This document shows positions 21,327 to 30,167 of a stretch of 64,000 nucleotides of DNA, piece after piece. A program made the translations under genes and the position numbers. Within the stretch, counting starts at the first letter, position 1. Every line of letters starts with the position of its first letter. The DNA comes from an uncultured Pseudomonas sp. (GTDB taxonomy: Bacteria > Pseudomonadota > Gammaproteobacteria > Pseudomonadales > Pseudomonadaceae): positions 186,001 through 250,000 of the forward strand of contig NZ_CAMPHV010000001.1 of the NCBI RefSeq assembly GCF_946886105.1. The letters are read 5' to 3'. The notes beneath the pieces are model-generated. The model made no database searches. It was not told the DNA's origin and worked only from the letters and a program-made list of their open reading frames with translations.

Positions 21327-23081
21327 ATGATGGCAATCATGAACAACTGGCGGATCGGCAGCAAACTGCTGCTGGCATTCGCTCTGCTGATTCTTGGGTT
21401 CGGCGCCATGCTGTTGTTCAGCCTGGAACGTTTCGTACAGCTGCAGCAAAGCGAGGCGCAAGACTTTACCCGACGCTACGAACGGGTTGTGGACGTCAAG
21501 GATCTGCTGATCAATATCCTCAGCCAGCGTATCGCTTTGCAGGCGCTGCTGGAGAGCGACGAGGTCAGGCATGATGACTATCAGGTGCAGGTTCAGCAGA
21601 GCAGCGAGCGCAATTCCAAACTGCTCGCACACCTGCGCCAGATCCTGAACGACGACACTGAGGTCGCTGCTCTGATCGATAAGCTGGAGGCGTTGCTCAG
21701 TACTTACAGACACACCCGCGACACCCAGGTGCTGCCGATGGTCGAGAGCGGCCGTAAGGCTGAGGCCAAACGATTGTTCAGCGGCATCCAGGACGAGCGG
21801 GTCGATAGCATGATGGCCCTCGGCGAACAACTGACCGAGCTGACCGCGCTCAGGGTACGTCAAGGGCAGCAAGAGTCGCGTCAAATACTCGCAACCCAGC
21901 GCCAGCATCTACTGCAATTGGGCCTGTTGCTGGCACTGCTCGGTGGCGGTTGCGCTTGGTGGTTGAGCCGGCATATCGCCCTGCCATTGACCCGTCTGAC
22001 CGGCTGGGCCGAACGCATCAGTGGCGGCGACATCCCCATGGAAATGACCAGCAGTTCGCGTCAAGACGAGGTCGGCCGCCTGAGTCAAGCCTTTACCCGC
22101 ATGGGTGTGTACCTGCAGGAGCTGGCCGGTAGGGCGGAAAGCCTGGCGCAGGGGCAATTGCAGGTGGATATCCAGGCCGTCTCCGAACGCGATGTATTGG
22201 GCAGTGCTTTTGCCACCATGGTGCGTAACTTGCGCGAATTGGTGCTGGAGATGAATGAAGGTATCTCGGTGCTGGCCAGTTCCAGCGAGGAAATCCTCGC
22301 CGCCACCAGCCAAGTGGCCACCAGCACTCAGGAAACCGCCACGGCGATCAGCGAGATCGCCACCACCGTTGAGGAGGTCAAGCAAACCGCAGTGCTGGCC
22401 GGCAGCAAGTCGCAAAAGGTCGCCGAAAGCACCGAGCGCACTCGCCAGGTCGCTCTCGGCGGCAGGCAAGCGGTGGAAGAGGCGCTCGCCGGCATGCAGC
22501 AGATTCGCGAGCAGATGCAGGCCGTGGCGGAAAGCATCATGCGCCTGGGCGAACAGAGCCAGGCGATCGGTGAGATCGTCGCTTCGGTCGGCGACCTCGC
22601 CGAACAATCCAACCTGCTCGGGGTCAACGCTTCCATCGAGGCGGTCAAGGCCGGCGAAACGGGCATGGGTTTTTCGGTGGTGGCGCAGGAGGTCAAAGCC
22701 CTGGCCGAGCAATCGAAGCAAGCCACGGCGCAGGTCCGCGGAATTCTCGGCGATATCCAGAAAGCCATGACCAAGGCGGTGCTGCTGGCCGAGCAGGGCA
22801 GCAAAACCGTGGAAACCGGTTACGAGCGAGCACGGAGCAGCGGCGAAGCGATCCGCAGCCTCAGCGGCAACATCGAGCAATCCAACGAAATGGCGCTGCA
22901 GATCGCCGCCACCAGCCAGCAGCAACTGGTCGGCATGGATCAGATCGCCGGTGCCATGGAAAACATCCGCCAAGCCAGCCAGGACAACGTCGGCGGCACC
23001 CGCCAGGTCGACCTGGCGGCGCGCAACCTGCATCAACTCGGCCTCAAACTAAAAGGGTTGGCCGCCCGCTTCAAGCTGTGA
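21327..23081 (+). CDS. Methyl-accepting chemotaxis protein 2 (tandem HAMP variant of the preceding MCP)
   Basis: This 584-residue receptor has the same layout as MCP1: TM1 ~11-31, periplasmic helices, TM2 ~191-215, cytoplasmic signalling domain. It carries about 39 extra residues after the first HAMP (from ELAGRAESLAQGQLQVDIQ to FATMVRNLREL). These look like a second HAMP unit. The periplasmic parts of the two receptors are only distantly similar, while the signalling domains are nearly identical. Start choice among ATGs at 21327, 21330 and 21339 is uncertain; 21327 is used. The next gene starts 7 bases after the stop. Confidence 0.92.
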   Translation: MMAIMNNWRIGSKLLLAFALLILGFGAMLLFSLERFVQLQQSEAQDFTRRYERVVDVKDLLINILSQRIALQALLESDEVRHDDYQVQVQQSSERNSKLLAHLRQILNDDTEVAALIDKLEALLSTYRHTRDTQVLPMVESGRKAEAKRLFSGIQDERVDSMMALGEQLTELTALRVRQGQQESRQILATQRQHLLQLGLLLALLGGGCAWWLSRHIALPLTRLTGWAERISGGDIPMEMTSSSRQDEVGRLSQAFTRMGVYLQELAGRAESLAQGQLQVDIQAVSERDVLGSAFATMVRNLRELVLEMNEGISVLASSSEEILAATSQVATSTQETATAISEIATTVEEVKQTAVLAGSKSQKVAESTERTRQVALGGRQAVEEALAGMQQIREQMQAVAESIMRLGEQSQAIGEIVASVGDLAEQSNLLGVNASIEAVKAGETGMGFSVVAQEVKALAEQSKQATAQVRGILGDIQKAMTKAVLLAEQGSKTVETGYERARSSGEAIRSLSGNIEQSNEMALQIAATSQQQLVGMDQIAGAMENIRQASQDNVGGTRQVDLAARNLHQLGLKLKGLAARFKL

Positions 23082-23088
23082 GTACCTT

Positions 23089-25287
23089 ATGAGTCTGGAT
23101 CGCGAAGCGCTGCAACAGCGTCTGTTAGCCAGCTTCAAGGCGGAAGCCGAGGAGCGCTTGGGCGTACTCGCGGACAGCCTGGCCAACTGGCGCGAAGCGC
23201 ATGCCAGCGATGCGGCCATCGAGTCGCTGTTCCGCGAGGTGCATAGCCTCAAGGGCGCTGCGCGGGCGGTTGGCTTGCAACCTATCGAGCGCTTGTGCCA
23301 TGCCTGGGAAAGCCTGCTCGGCGAGGTTCGCGCAGGCAGCCTGGCGCTGACCCCTGAACGGGTCGAATTATGCCGCCACGCCCTGCATGCGTTGCAGCAG
23401 ATGCAGGCCGGCCAGACGATCGACGCCGAACAGCGTCAGCGCTTGATCGAAGACCTGGAGGCGACGGCCCGCGGCGAAGCGGTCAACTTGCCCGAAAATC
23501 CGTCGTCCGCCCCTGCGGCGCCCATTGATTCCGGCACCTTGCGTGTCTCGGCGCGGCGTTTGGACGCCTTGCTGTTCCATAACGAAACCCTGCTGCAACA
23601 CAAGCTCGAGGCCTACGATCAGGCCCGACAGCTCACCGAGCATCGCGCGGCCTTCGAACCGCAGCGTGGCCATCGTCTGGCTGCCGGGGTCGCCTTGAAG
23701 CAGCTGCGCGAAAGCACACGGACGTTGCCGACGAGCAGCCAGGACGCGCTCAAGGCGTTGCTCGATTATCTGGACTGGAGCCAAGCGCAGTTGGATCGCC
23801 TGCACTTCGAGGCGATCCGTCTGGAAAAGGCCGGCAAACACTTATCGCAAGGCTTGACGCAACTCTCCGAAGCCCTCGACGAGGAACTGCAAAGCGTGCT
23901 GCTACTCGCCGGCAGTCGCTTGACCGACGGCCTGCCGGCGATGGTGCAGGACCTTGCCAGCCAGGCCGGTAAACGGGTAACGCTGCAGATCGGCGGCAAC
24001 GATCTGCAAGTCGATAAGCGCATCCTCGATGAACTCCGTACGCCGCTGACCCACCTGCTGCGCAATGCCGTCGATCATGGCCTGGAGACCCCGGAGCAGC
24101 GGGTCGCCTGCGGTAAATCCGAAGTCGGCGCACTGCAATTGGAGCTGTTGCAAGAATCGGCGGATCGTTTCGAATTGCGCTTGCAGGACGACGGTCGAGG
24201 CCTCGATATCGCCCAGCTCAAGGCCCGTGCCGTGGCCAACGGGCTGCTCGGTAGCGAGCAGGCGGACGATCTTAGCGATGCCGAAGCAAGCAAGCTGATT
24301 TTTGCCTCTGGCTTGTCGACCAGCCCCTTGATCACCGACCTCTCCGGGCGCGGCCTGGGCATGGCCATCGTTCAAGAGTCGGTCGAGCGGATTGGCGGGC
24401 GCATCGAACTCGAATCCACGGCCGGGCAGGGTACCTGCGTGCATTTGCACTTGCCGCTCAACCTGTCGACGTTCCGCGCGGTCATCGTGCGGATTGCCGA
24501 GCGCACCTTCGCGGTGCCGGCGCTGGCGGTGGAACGCTGCCTGCGGCTGCCGGCCGGCGCGGTGCAAACCCAGGAAAACCGCCCGACCCTGGTGTTCCAG
24601 GAACAGGTGCTGCCGATGTGGGCGCTGTCCGATGTGCTCGGTCTCGACGCCCCGGTCCGCGGCGCGGGAAATCTGACCCTACTGCTGCTCAAAGTGCGCG
24701 GCGAACGCTTTTTCCTTCTGGTCGACGAACTGCTCGGAGACCAGGAAATCACCGTGAAGAACCTCGGCAAGCAGCTACCGCGGGTGCGCAACCTGCTCGG
24801 CGCGACGCTGCTCGGCGACGGCCAGTTGGTGCCCATCCTGCATCCCGGCGATCTGTACCGCAGCGCCCAAGCGACCGGCGGGGGCAGCTTCGAACGAAGC
24901 GCCGAGCAAACGGGTCCAAAAGTTAAGCAGCGCCTGTTGATCGCCGAAGACTCCTTCACTTCGCGTGGCCTGCTCAAGGCCATTCTCGAAGAGGCCGGCT
25001 ACATCGTCAGCACCGCCAACGACGGCCTGGAGGCCTGGAATGCGTTGAAGCAAAGCAAGTTCGATCTGCTGGTATCGGATGTCGAAATGCCGCGGATGGA
25101 TGGCTTTACGTTGACCTCGCGAATTCGCCTCGATCGTGAACTCGCGCAATTGCCGGTGGTGCTGGTGACGGCACTGCACTCGGCGGAAGACCGGGCTCAC
25201 GGGCTAGAGGTCGGTGCCAACGCCTACCTGGTGAAAAGCGGCTTCGAGCAAGACAGCCTGCTGGACGCCATTCGGCGCTTGATTTAG
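23089..25287 (+). CDS. CheA-type histidine kinase with C-terminal receiver (WspE-like)
   Basis: This 732-residue hybrid kinase reads receptor state and phosphorylates the array's CheB and output regulator. An N-terminal Hpt domain has phospho-acceptor His52 (REVHSLKGAARAV). Then come a linker/dimerisation helix, HATPase (N box HLLRNAVDHGLE, G1 DDGRGLDI, G2 GRGLGMAIV, residues ~320-450), a CheW-like regulatory domain (~455-595) and a receiver (~615-732, acceptor Asp in LLVSDVEMPRMDG). This Hpt-HATPase-CheW-REC order is that of WspE. All catalytic boxes look intact. It lies 12 bases upstream of cheB. Confidence 0.92.
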   Translation: MSLDREALQQRLLASFKAEAEERLGVLADSLANWREAHASDAAIESLFREVHSLKGAARAVGLQPIERLCHAWESLLGEVRAGSLALTPERVELCRHALHALQQMQAGQTIDAEQRQRLIEDLEATARGEAVNLPENPSSAPAAPIDSGTLRVSARRLDALLFHNETLLQHKLEAYDQARQLTEHRAAFEPQRGHRLAAGVALKQLRESTRTLPTSSQDALKALLDYLDWSQAQLDRLHFEAIRLEKAGKHLSQGLTQLSEALDEELQSVLLLAGSRLTDGLPAMVQDLASQAGKRVTLQIGGNDLQVDKRILDELRTPLTHLLRNAVDHGLETPEQRVACGKSEVGALQLELLQESADRFELRLQDDGRGLDIAQLKARAVANGLLGSEQADDLSDAEASKLIFASGLSTSPLITDLSGRGLGMAIVQESVERIGGRIELESTAGQGTCVHLHLPLNLSTFRAVIVRIAERTFAVPALAVERCLRLPAGAVQTQENRPTLVFQEQVLPMWALSDVLGLDAPVRGAGNLTLLLLKVRGERFFLLVDELLGDQEITVKNLGKQLPRVRNLLGATLLGDGQLVPILHPGDLYRSAQATGGGSFERSAEQTGPKVKQRLLIAEDSFTSRGLLKAILEEAGYIVSTANDGLEAWNALKQSKFDLLVSDVEMPRMDGFTLTSRIRLDRELAQLPVVLVTALHSAEDRAHGLEVGANAYLVKSGFEQDSLLDAIRRLI

Positions 25288-25299
25288 GGGTAATGGACC

Positions 25300-26370
25300 A
25301 TGCGCGTACTGATCGTCGACGACTCTCCCATCCTCCGTCTGTTGTTGCGCAGCGTCATGGAGAGCGCGGGGCTGCAGGTGCGCGAAGCCGAAAATGGCGA
25401 TCAGGCTTTGCGCGTGCTGGCCACTTACACCCCGGACATCGTCACCATGGATGTACATATGCCCGGCATGAACGGCTATGAAACCACTGCGCGGATCCTC
25501 GAACGCTATGCGCTGCCGGTGGTGATACTGACCTCCAGCAGCAACGCCAACGATGCCTCGTCCGCCATGCGGGCACTGGAAGTCGGCGCCTTGGCGGTAT
25601 TGGAGAAACCCTCCGGGCCGCACTGCGCGAATTTCGAGCAACAGGTAAACGAATTGCTGCGTACCTTGCTCAACCTCGCCCAGGTGAAGATCGTGCGGCG
25701 GCCTTATACGCAGAAGAGCGGCACGCCGAGCGCGCTTCCGTCGAAGCATCAACTGCACCCGGCGCAGCCCCGGGTGGTCGCCATCGCCGCTTCGGCCGGC
25801 GGCCCGGCGGCGCTGAAAACCCTGCTGCACGAACTGGCACCGGCGCAACCCTGGCCATTATTGCTGGCGCAGCATATTTCCGCGGGCTTTCTCGACAGCT
25901 TTCGCGACTGGCTGGCAAGCCTCTCGGCGATGCCGGTGCACCTCGTCAGCAACGGCCAGGAGCTTCGCCCGGGTGCGCTCTACTTGGCGCCGGAGGCGCA
26001 TCACCTGGGGATCGACTCGGATCTGCGGGCACGCCTGGAGCGGGGCAACCACAACACGCCGTTCTGCCCCTCGGCCAATCATCTGTTCACCAGTGTGGCG
26101 CAAAGCCTGGGTAGCCGGGCTATGGCCATCCAGCTATCCGGCATGGGCCACGACGGCGCCGAGGGGTTGGCGGAACTGAACCGCCAGGGTGCGCTGACGA
26201 TTGCCCAGGAACCCGCCAGCGCGGTGATCGATGCCATGCCGCTGGCAGCCATCAACCTGCAAGCCGCCAAACTGGTTTTGGCCCCGGAGGCGATAGCTGC
26301 GCTGCTCAATACGCTTGCATCACGTAGTACTTCATCCAGCGACCTGCCTGGAGGAGAGAAATCATGTTGA
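25300..26370 (+). CDS. cheB: CheB-type chemoreceptor glutamate methylesterase (WspF-like)
   Basis: This 356-residue response-regulator methylesterase demethylates or deamidates the MCPs and provides adaptation. The receiver domain at 1-120 has acceptor Asp51 (IVTMDVHMPGMNG). A linker at ~125-155 leads to the CheB catalytic domain, with the Ser165/His192/Asp285 triad in AIAASAGGP, LAQHISAGF and SGMGHDGAEGL. In Wsp, loss of WspF locks the system on, so this gene should be the negative element. It overlaps the start of the output gene by 7 bases. Confidence 0.93.
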   Translation: MRVLIVDDSPILRLLLRSVMESAGLQVREAENGDQALRVLATYTPDIVTMDVHMPGMNGYETTARILERYALPVVILTSSSNANDASSAMRALEVGALAVLEKPSGPHCANFEQQVNELLRTLLNLAQVKIVRRPYTQKSGTPSALPSKHQLHPAQPRVVAIAASAGGPAALKTLLHELAPAQPWPLLLAQHISAGFLDSFRDWLASLSAMPVHLVSNGQELRPGALYLAPEAHHLGIDSDLRARLERGNHNTPFCPSANHLFTSVAQSLGSRAMAIQLSGMGHDGAEGLAELNRQGALTIAQEPASAVIDAMPLAAINLQAAKLVLAPEAIAALLNTLASRSTSSSDLPGGEKSC

Positions 26371-29300
26371 CCGACGCGAAAATCCTCATAGCCGAGGACA
26401 GCCCGACCCAGGCGGCCGAGCTGCAATACCTGCTCGAATCCGCCGGCTGCAAGGTGACGGTGGCGCGCAACGGGGTCGAGGCGCTGGCCTGCGTTGCCGA
26501 GAACCGGCCGACTGTGATCATCAGCGATATCGTCATGCCGCAGATGGATGGCTACGAACTCTGCCGGCAACTCAAGGCCAACGTCCAGACCGCCGGCATT
26601 CCGGTGATATTGGTCACCAGCCTGGCCGATGCGCGCGACGTGGTCCATGGTCTGGCCTGCGGCGCCGACAACTTCATCGTCAAACCCTACGACGAGAAGT
26701 ACCTGATGTCGCGCATCCGTTACTTCCTGGTCAATCTGGAGTTTCGCGACAATGAACGGGTGCAAATGGGCGTGGAGGTCATGCTCGACGGCGAACGCCA
26801 CTTCATCACCGCAGGGCGTCAGCAAATCCTCGATCTGCTGATTTCCACCTACGAACAGGGCGTGCGCCTCAATCACGAGCTGCAGGCCAAGCACGACGAG
26901 CTGACGCGCACCAACTCGTTGCTCAATAGCCTGTTTCACTTCACCAGTGGCCTAACCGACGTCAACAGCGAGAAGCGCGTGATCGACATGGCCCTGGGGC
27001 GCATTCTCGAGTTCCCCAATGCGGTGGCCACCTGGCTGTTGCTCGCCGATACCGAGGAGTCCGGCGTCGGTGCGCGGGTCGCGGGCGCGCGGGAACGCGG
27101 AGCTAACAAAAACCTCACGCGCCTCAGCGCCTGCTCCAACGATTGTCCGTGCCGGCATGCCTGGTTCAGCGACGGCATGGACGTGCCGTGCAATATCGCC
27201 GGCTGCCCGGCGTTGAGCCACATGGGCGAAGGCGCGCATGCGAGCATCCCGCTGCTGCTCGGTGGCGAAATCATCGGCATGCTCAACGTGGTGCACAGTC
27301 AGGCCCAGGCATGGCCGGACGACACGCTCAACGCGCTGTCCTCGATCGGCCGTCAACTGGCCATCGCCCTGGGCCGGGTGCGCCTGTTCGAGAGCCTGGA
27401 GCAATTGGTCGAACAGCGCACCCTGGCGCTGGTGCAGAGCGAGGCCCTGCTGCGCAAGATTCTCGACAACCTGCCGGTCGGCGTCTCAGTCGCCGACCGG
27501 CAGGGCCGTTTGATCCTCAGCAATCCGGAGAACGCGCTGATCTGGGCCGGCAATCAACCGGTCGAGTTGGACGAGTACGCGCGTTATTCCGGCACCTGGG
27601 CCGATAACGGCGAGGCGCTGCAAGCCGGGCAATGGCCGATGGCCCGGGCGGTGCTGGAGGGCCAGCCGCGACGCAATCAGGTGATCGATATCCAGGCGTT
27701 CGATGACACCCACAAAACCATCCTCAACTCGGCGGTTCCCTTCTTTGACGAACAGGGCGTGCTGCAGGGCGCCATCTCGGTAATCCAGGATGTCAGCGAG
27801 CAGCGCCGGCGTGATCTGGAGCTGCGCATCCGCACGCGGGCGATAGAGGCCAGCGTGAATGCCATCGTGATCACCGATAACCAGCAGGACGATCAACCCA
27901 TCGTCTACGTCAACCCGGCCTTCGAGCGCATCACCGGTTATCGCAACGAGGAAGTGCTGGGGCGCAATTGCCGTTTCCTGCAAGGAGACGACCACGAACA
28001 ACCCGAACTGGAGAGTATCCGTCGCGCATTGCAGGCCCAGGAGGAGGGTGGCGCCGTCCTGCGCAACTACCGCAAGGACGGCTCGGCGTTCTGGAACGAG
28101 CTGCGGCTTTCCCCGGTGATCAACGACCGCGGCAAAATCAGCCACTTCGTCGGCATCCTGCACGACATTACCGAGGCCAAGGGCTATCAGGAAGAGCTGG
28201 AACACCAGGCCAACCACGATAGCTTGACCGGGTTGCCCAACCGCAACCTGTTGAACGACCGGATTCTTCGTGCGATCGCCTTCGCCAGCCGCAACCACGG
28301 CGGGTTCACCCTGGCATTCATGGACCTGGATCAGTTCAAAGTGGTCAACGACAGCCTCGGACACCACGCCGGCGACCAGTTGCTGATGCAGGTGGCCGAG
28401 CGCTTGCTGACCTGCGCCCGCGAGACCGATACCGTGGCGCGCTTGGGCGGCGATGAGTTCATCATCCTGCTGGCCGACGACGACCCCCTGAGCAAACGCA
28501 TCGCACGTCTCGAGTGCTTCAAGGAGAGCGTCGCCGAGCCGCTGATGCTCGAAGGCCAGGAAGTGGTGGTGAGTTGCAGCCTGGGCTTCTGCTGCTTCCC
28601 CGAAGACGGTCAGGACATCGGCACCTTGCTGCGCAACGCCGACACGGCGATGTACCAGGCCAAGCACCAAGGGCGTAACCGTGTCTGTGCGTTCACCCCG
28701 CAGATGAACCAGCAGATGCAACGGCGCCTGCTGCTGGAGCGGGAAATTCGGCAGGCGCTGCAGAACAACGAATACCGCGTGGTCTATCAACCGCAGTTGG
28801 ACCTGATCAATGGCCGTCTGTGCGGCTTCGAAGCCCTGGTGCGCTGGTGCTGTCAGGGCAAGACGAGAATGCCCGACGACTTTATCCCGCTGGCCGAGGA
28901 AACCGGACAGATCGTCGGCATCGACTTCTACGTGTTCGACGCGGTGTGCCAGCAGCTCAGGGCCTGGCGCAGTGAGTTGGCGGGGGTCTGTATTGCGGTG
29001 AACTTCTCGGCGATCAGTTTTATGGCGCCGGAATTCGTCGACAGGGTGCAGCTCACCCTCGAACGGCATCAGGTGAGTGCGACGCAGATCAAGCTGGAAG
29101 TGACCGAAACCATGCTGATGACCAACGCCGATGAGGTGTTGCAGAAGATGCACGCCTTGATCGCGCTGGGCATTCGCTTCTCGATAGACGACTTCGGCAC
29201 CGGCTACTCCTCCCTGGGTTATCTGAAGCGTTTCCCGTTCAGCGAGCTGAAGATCGACCGCAGCTTCGTCACCGATGTGCACTTGGACCCGGACAGCGCC

Positions 29301-29936
29301 TCGTTGGCTCGTTCGATGATTTCCATCGGCCATAACCTGGGCATCAAGGTCATCGCCGAAGGGGTGGAAAACGCCCAGCAACTCGGCTTCCTGCGCGCCG
29401 CGGGTTGCGATGAATTGCAGGGTTACTACTATTCGCCTCCCTTGCCGGCACAGGCTTGTCTGCAGTTCCTCAGCAATAGCGCCGATTTGATGCTGCCGAC
29501 CATCCTCGCCGAGGAACAGCAACGCTATCTGCTGTTGATCGACGACGAGCCGGGCATTCTCAAGGCCCTGCAACGCGAGTTACGCCTGGAGAGCTATCAG
29601 ACCCTGACAGCCAGCAGCAGCACCGAGGCGCTGACCCTGCTCGCCACCTATCCGGTCGATGTGGTGCTGACCGACCTGCGCCTGGCCGATATCAGCGGTG
29701 TGGAGTTCCTGCGCAAAATCCGAATTATCTATCCGGAGGTGATCCGCATGGTTTTGAGCGGCTCCAGCGAAGTCAACAGCATCCTCAAAGCGGTCAACGA
29801 AGGGGTTATCTTCCGCTTTATCACCAAACCCTGGGATGCCGACGACTTGCGCGGCCAACTGCGCGAGGCCTTCAAGCAACGGCAGCTGCTCCAGGAAAAC
29901 CAGCGCATGCGTCTGCAACTGCTGGGAGGGGCTTAG
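26364..29936 (+). CDS. Multidomain output regulator REC-GAF-PAS-LOV-GGDEF-EAL-REC (c-di-GMP turnover)
   Basis: This 1190-residue soluble protein takes the place of WspR. REC1 spans ~6-120 (Asp55, Lys107). A GAF-like region at ~185-345 holds a Cys cluster (C257, C261, C263, C276, C281). PAS is at ~360-475. A second PAS at ~490-605 has the LOV signature GRNCRFLQG (Cys536) with NYRKDG and FWNEL. GGDEF 695-699 is intact with an RxxD inhibitory site 686-689. EAL 823-825 has its metal/catalytic residues (E912, D942, D943, K963, E999). REC2 is at ~1055-1175 (Asp1104, Lys1155). It can probably make and degrade c-di-GMP, gated by CheA phosphorylation and perhaps blue light. The start has GGAGGAGA upstream and overlaps cheB. 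The stop TAG abuts a mobile-looking repeat. Confidence 0.92.
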   Translation: MLTDAKILIAEDSPTQAAELQYLLESAGCKVTVARNGVEALACVAENRPTVIISDIVMPQMDGYELCRQLKANVQTAGIPVILVTSLADARDVVHGLACGADNFIVKPYDEKYLMSRIRYFLVNLEFRDNERVQMGVEVMLDGERHFITAGRQQILDLLISTYEQGVRLNHELQAKHDELTRTNSLLNSLFHFTSGLTDVNSEKRVIDMALGRILEFPNAVATWLLLADTEESGVGARVAGARERGANKNLTRLSACSNDCPCRHAWFSDGMDVPCNIAGCPALSHMGEGAHASIPLLLGGEIIGMLNVVHSQAQAWPDDTLNALSSIGRQLAIALGRVRLFESLEQLVEQRTLALVQSEALLRKILDNLPVGVSVADRQGRLILSNPENALIWAGNQPVELDEYARYSGTWADNGEALQAGQWPMARAVLEGQPRRNQVIDIQAFDDTHKTILNSAVPFFDEQGVLQGAISVIQDVSEQRRRDLELRIRTRAIEASVNAIVITDNQQDDQPIVYVNPAFERITGYRNEEVLGRNCRFLQGDDHEQPELESIRRALQAQEEGGAVLRNYRKDGSAFWNELRLSPVINDRGKISHFVGILHDITEAKGYQEELEHQANHDSLTGLPNRNLLNDRILRAIAFASRNHGGFTLAFMDLDQFKVVNDSLGHHAGDQLLMQVAERLLTCARETDTVARLGGDEFIILLADDDPLSKRIARLECFKESVAEPLMLEGQEVVVSCSLGFCCFPEDGQDIGTLLRNADTAMYQAKHQGRNRVCAFTPQMNQQMQRRLLLEREIRQALQNNEYRVVYQPQLDLINGRLCGFEALVRWCCQGKTRMPDDFIPLAEETGQIVGIDFYVFDAVCQQLRAWRSELAGVCIAVNFSAISFMAPEFVDRVQLTLERHQVSATQIKLEVTETMLMTNADEVLQKMHALIALGIRFSIDDFGTGYSSLGYLKRFPFSELKIDRSFVTDVHLDPDSASLARSMISIGHNLGIKVIAEGVENAQQLGFLRAAGCDELQGYYYSPPLPAQACLQFLSNSADLMLPTILAEEQQRYLLLIDDEPGILKALQRELRLESYQTLTASSSTEALTLLATYPVDVVLTDLRLADISGVEFLRKIRIIYPEVIRMVLSGSSEVNSILKAVNEGVIFRFITKPWDADDLRGQLREAFKQRQLLQENQRMRLQLLGGA

Positions 29937-30123
29937 CAGGCCATTGAAAAACTACCTGCGTTGGCAATACTGCGTTAAAAACAGCCCGGGACTCGGCGTC
30001 TCAAAATGCTCATTTACAGGACGTAAACTCGCGTGCGGGCCCAGTCCTTTTTTCGGCTGTTTTTGTGGGGACGCCTAGTCCTTGTCTTGCCTGCCTCGCC
30101 TACGTTTTTCAACGGCCTGTTAG
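29933..30123. mobile_element. MITE-like element, copy 2 (right of the chemosensory operon)
   Basis: A 183-base copy (29937-30119) of the element at 16716-16923, in the same orientation. It has terminal inverted repeats CAGGCCATTGAAAAAC / GTTTTTCAACGGCCTG and TTAG on both sides (29933-29936, 30120-30123). It differs from copy 1 mainly by a ~17-base shortening in the middle. The left TTAG supplies the stop codon of the GGDEF-EAL gene, just as copy 1 does for opmB. Confidence 0.75.
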
Positions 30124-30167
30124 GGCGGCGCGAGCGTGGCCACAATCGCCAAGCTCGCGCAAATTCC

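Noticed and set aside
27486..29573. A 695-codon open frame antisense to the GGDEF-EAL gene
   Set aside because: It overlaps well-defined GGDEF and EAL domains on the other strand and shows no family features.
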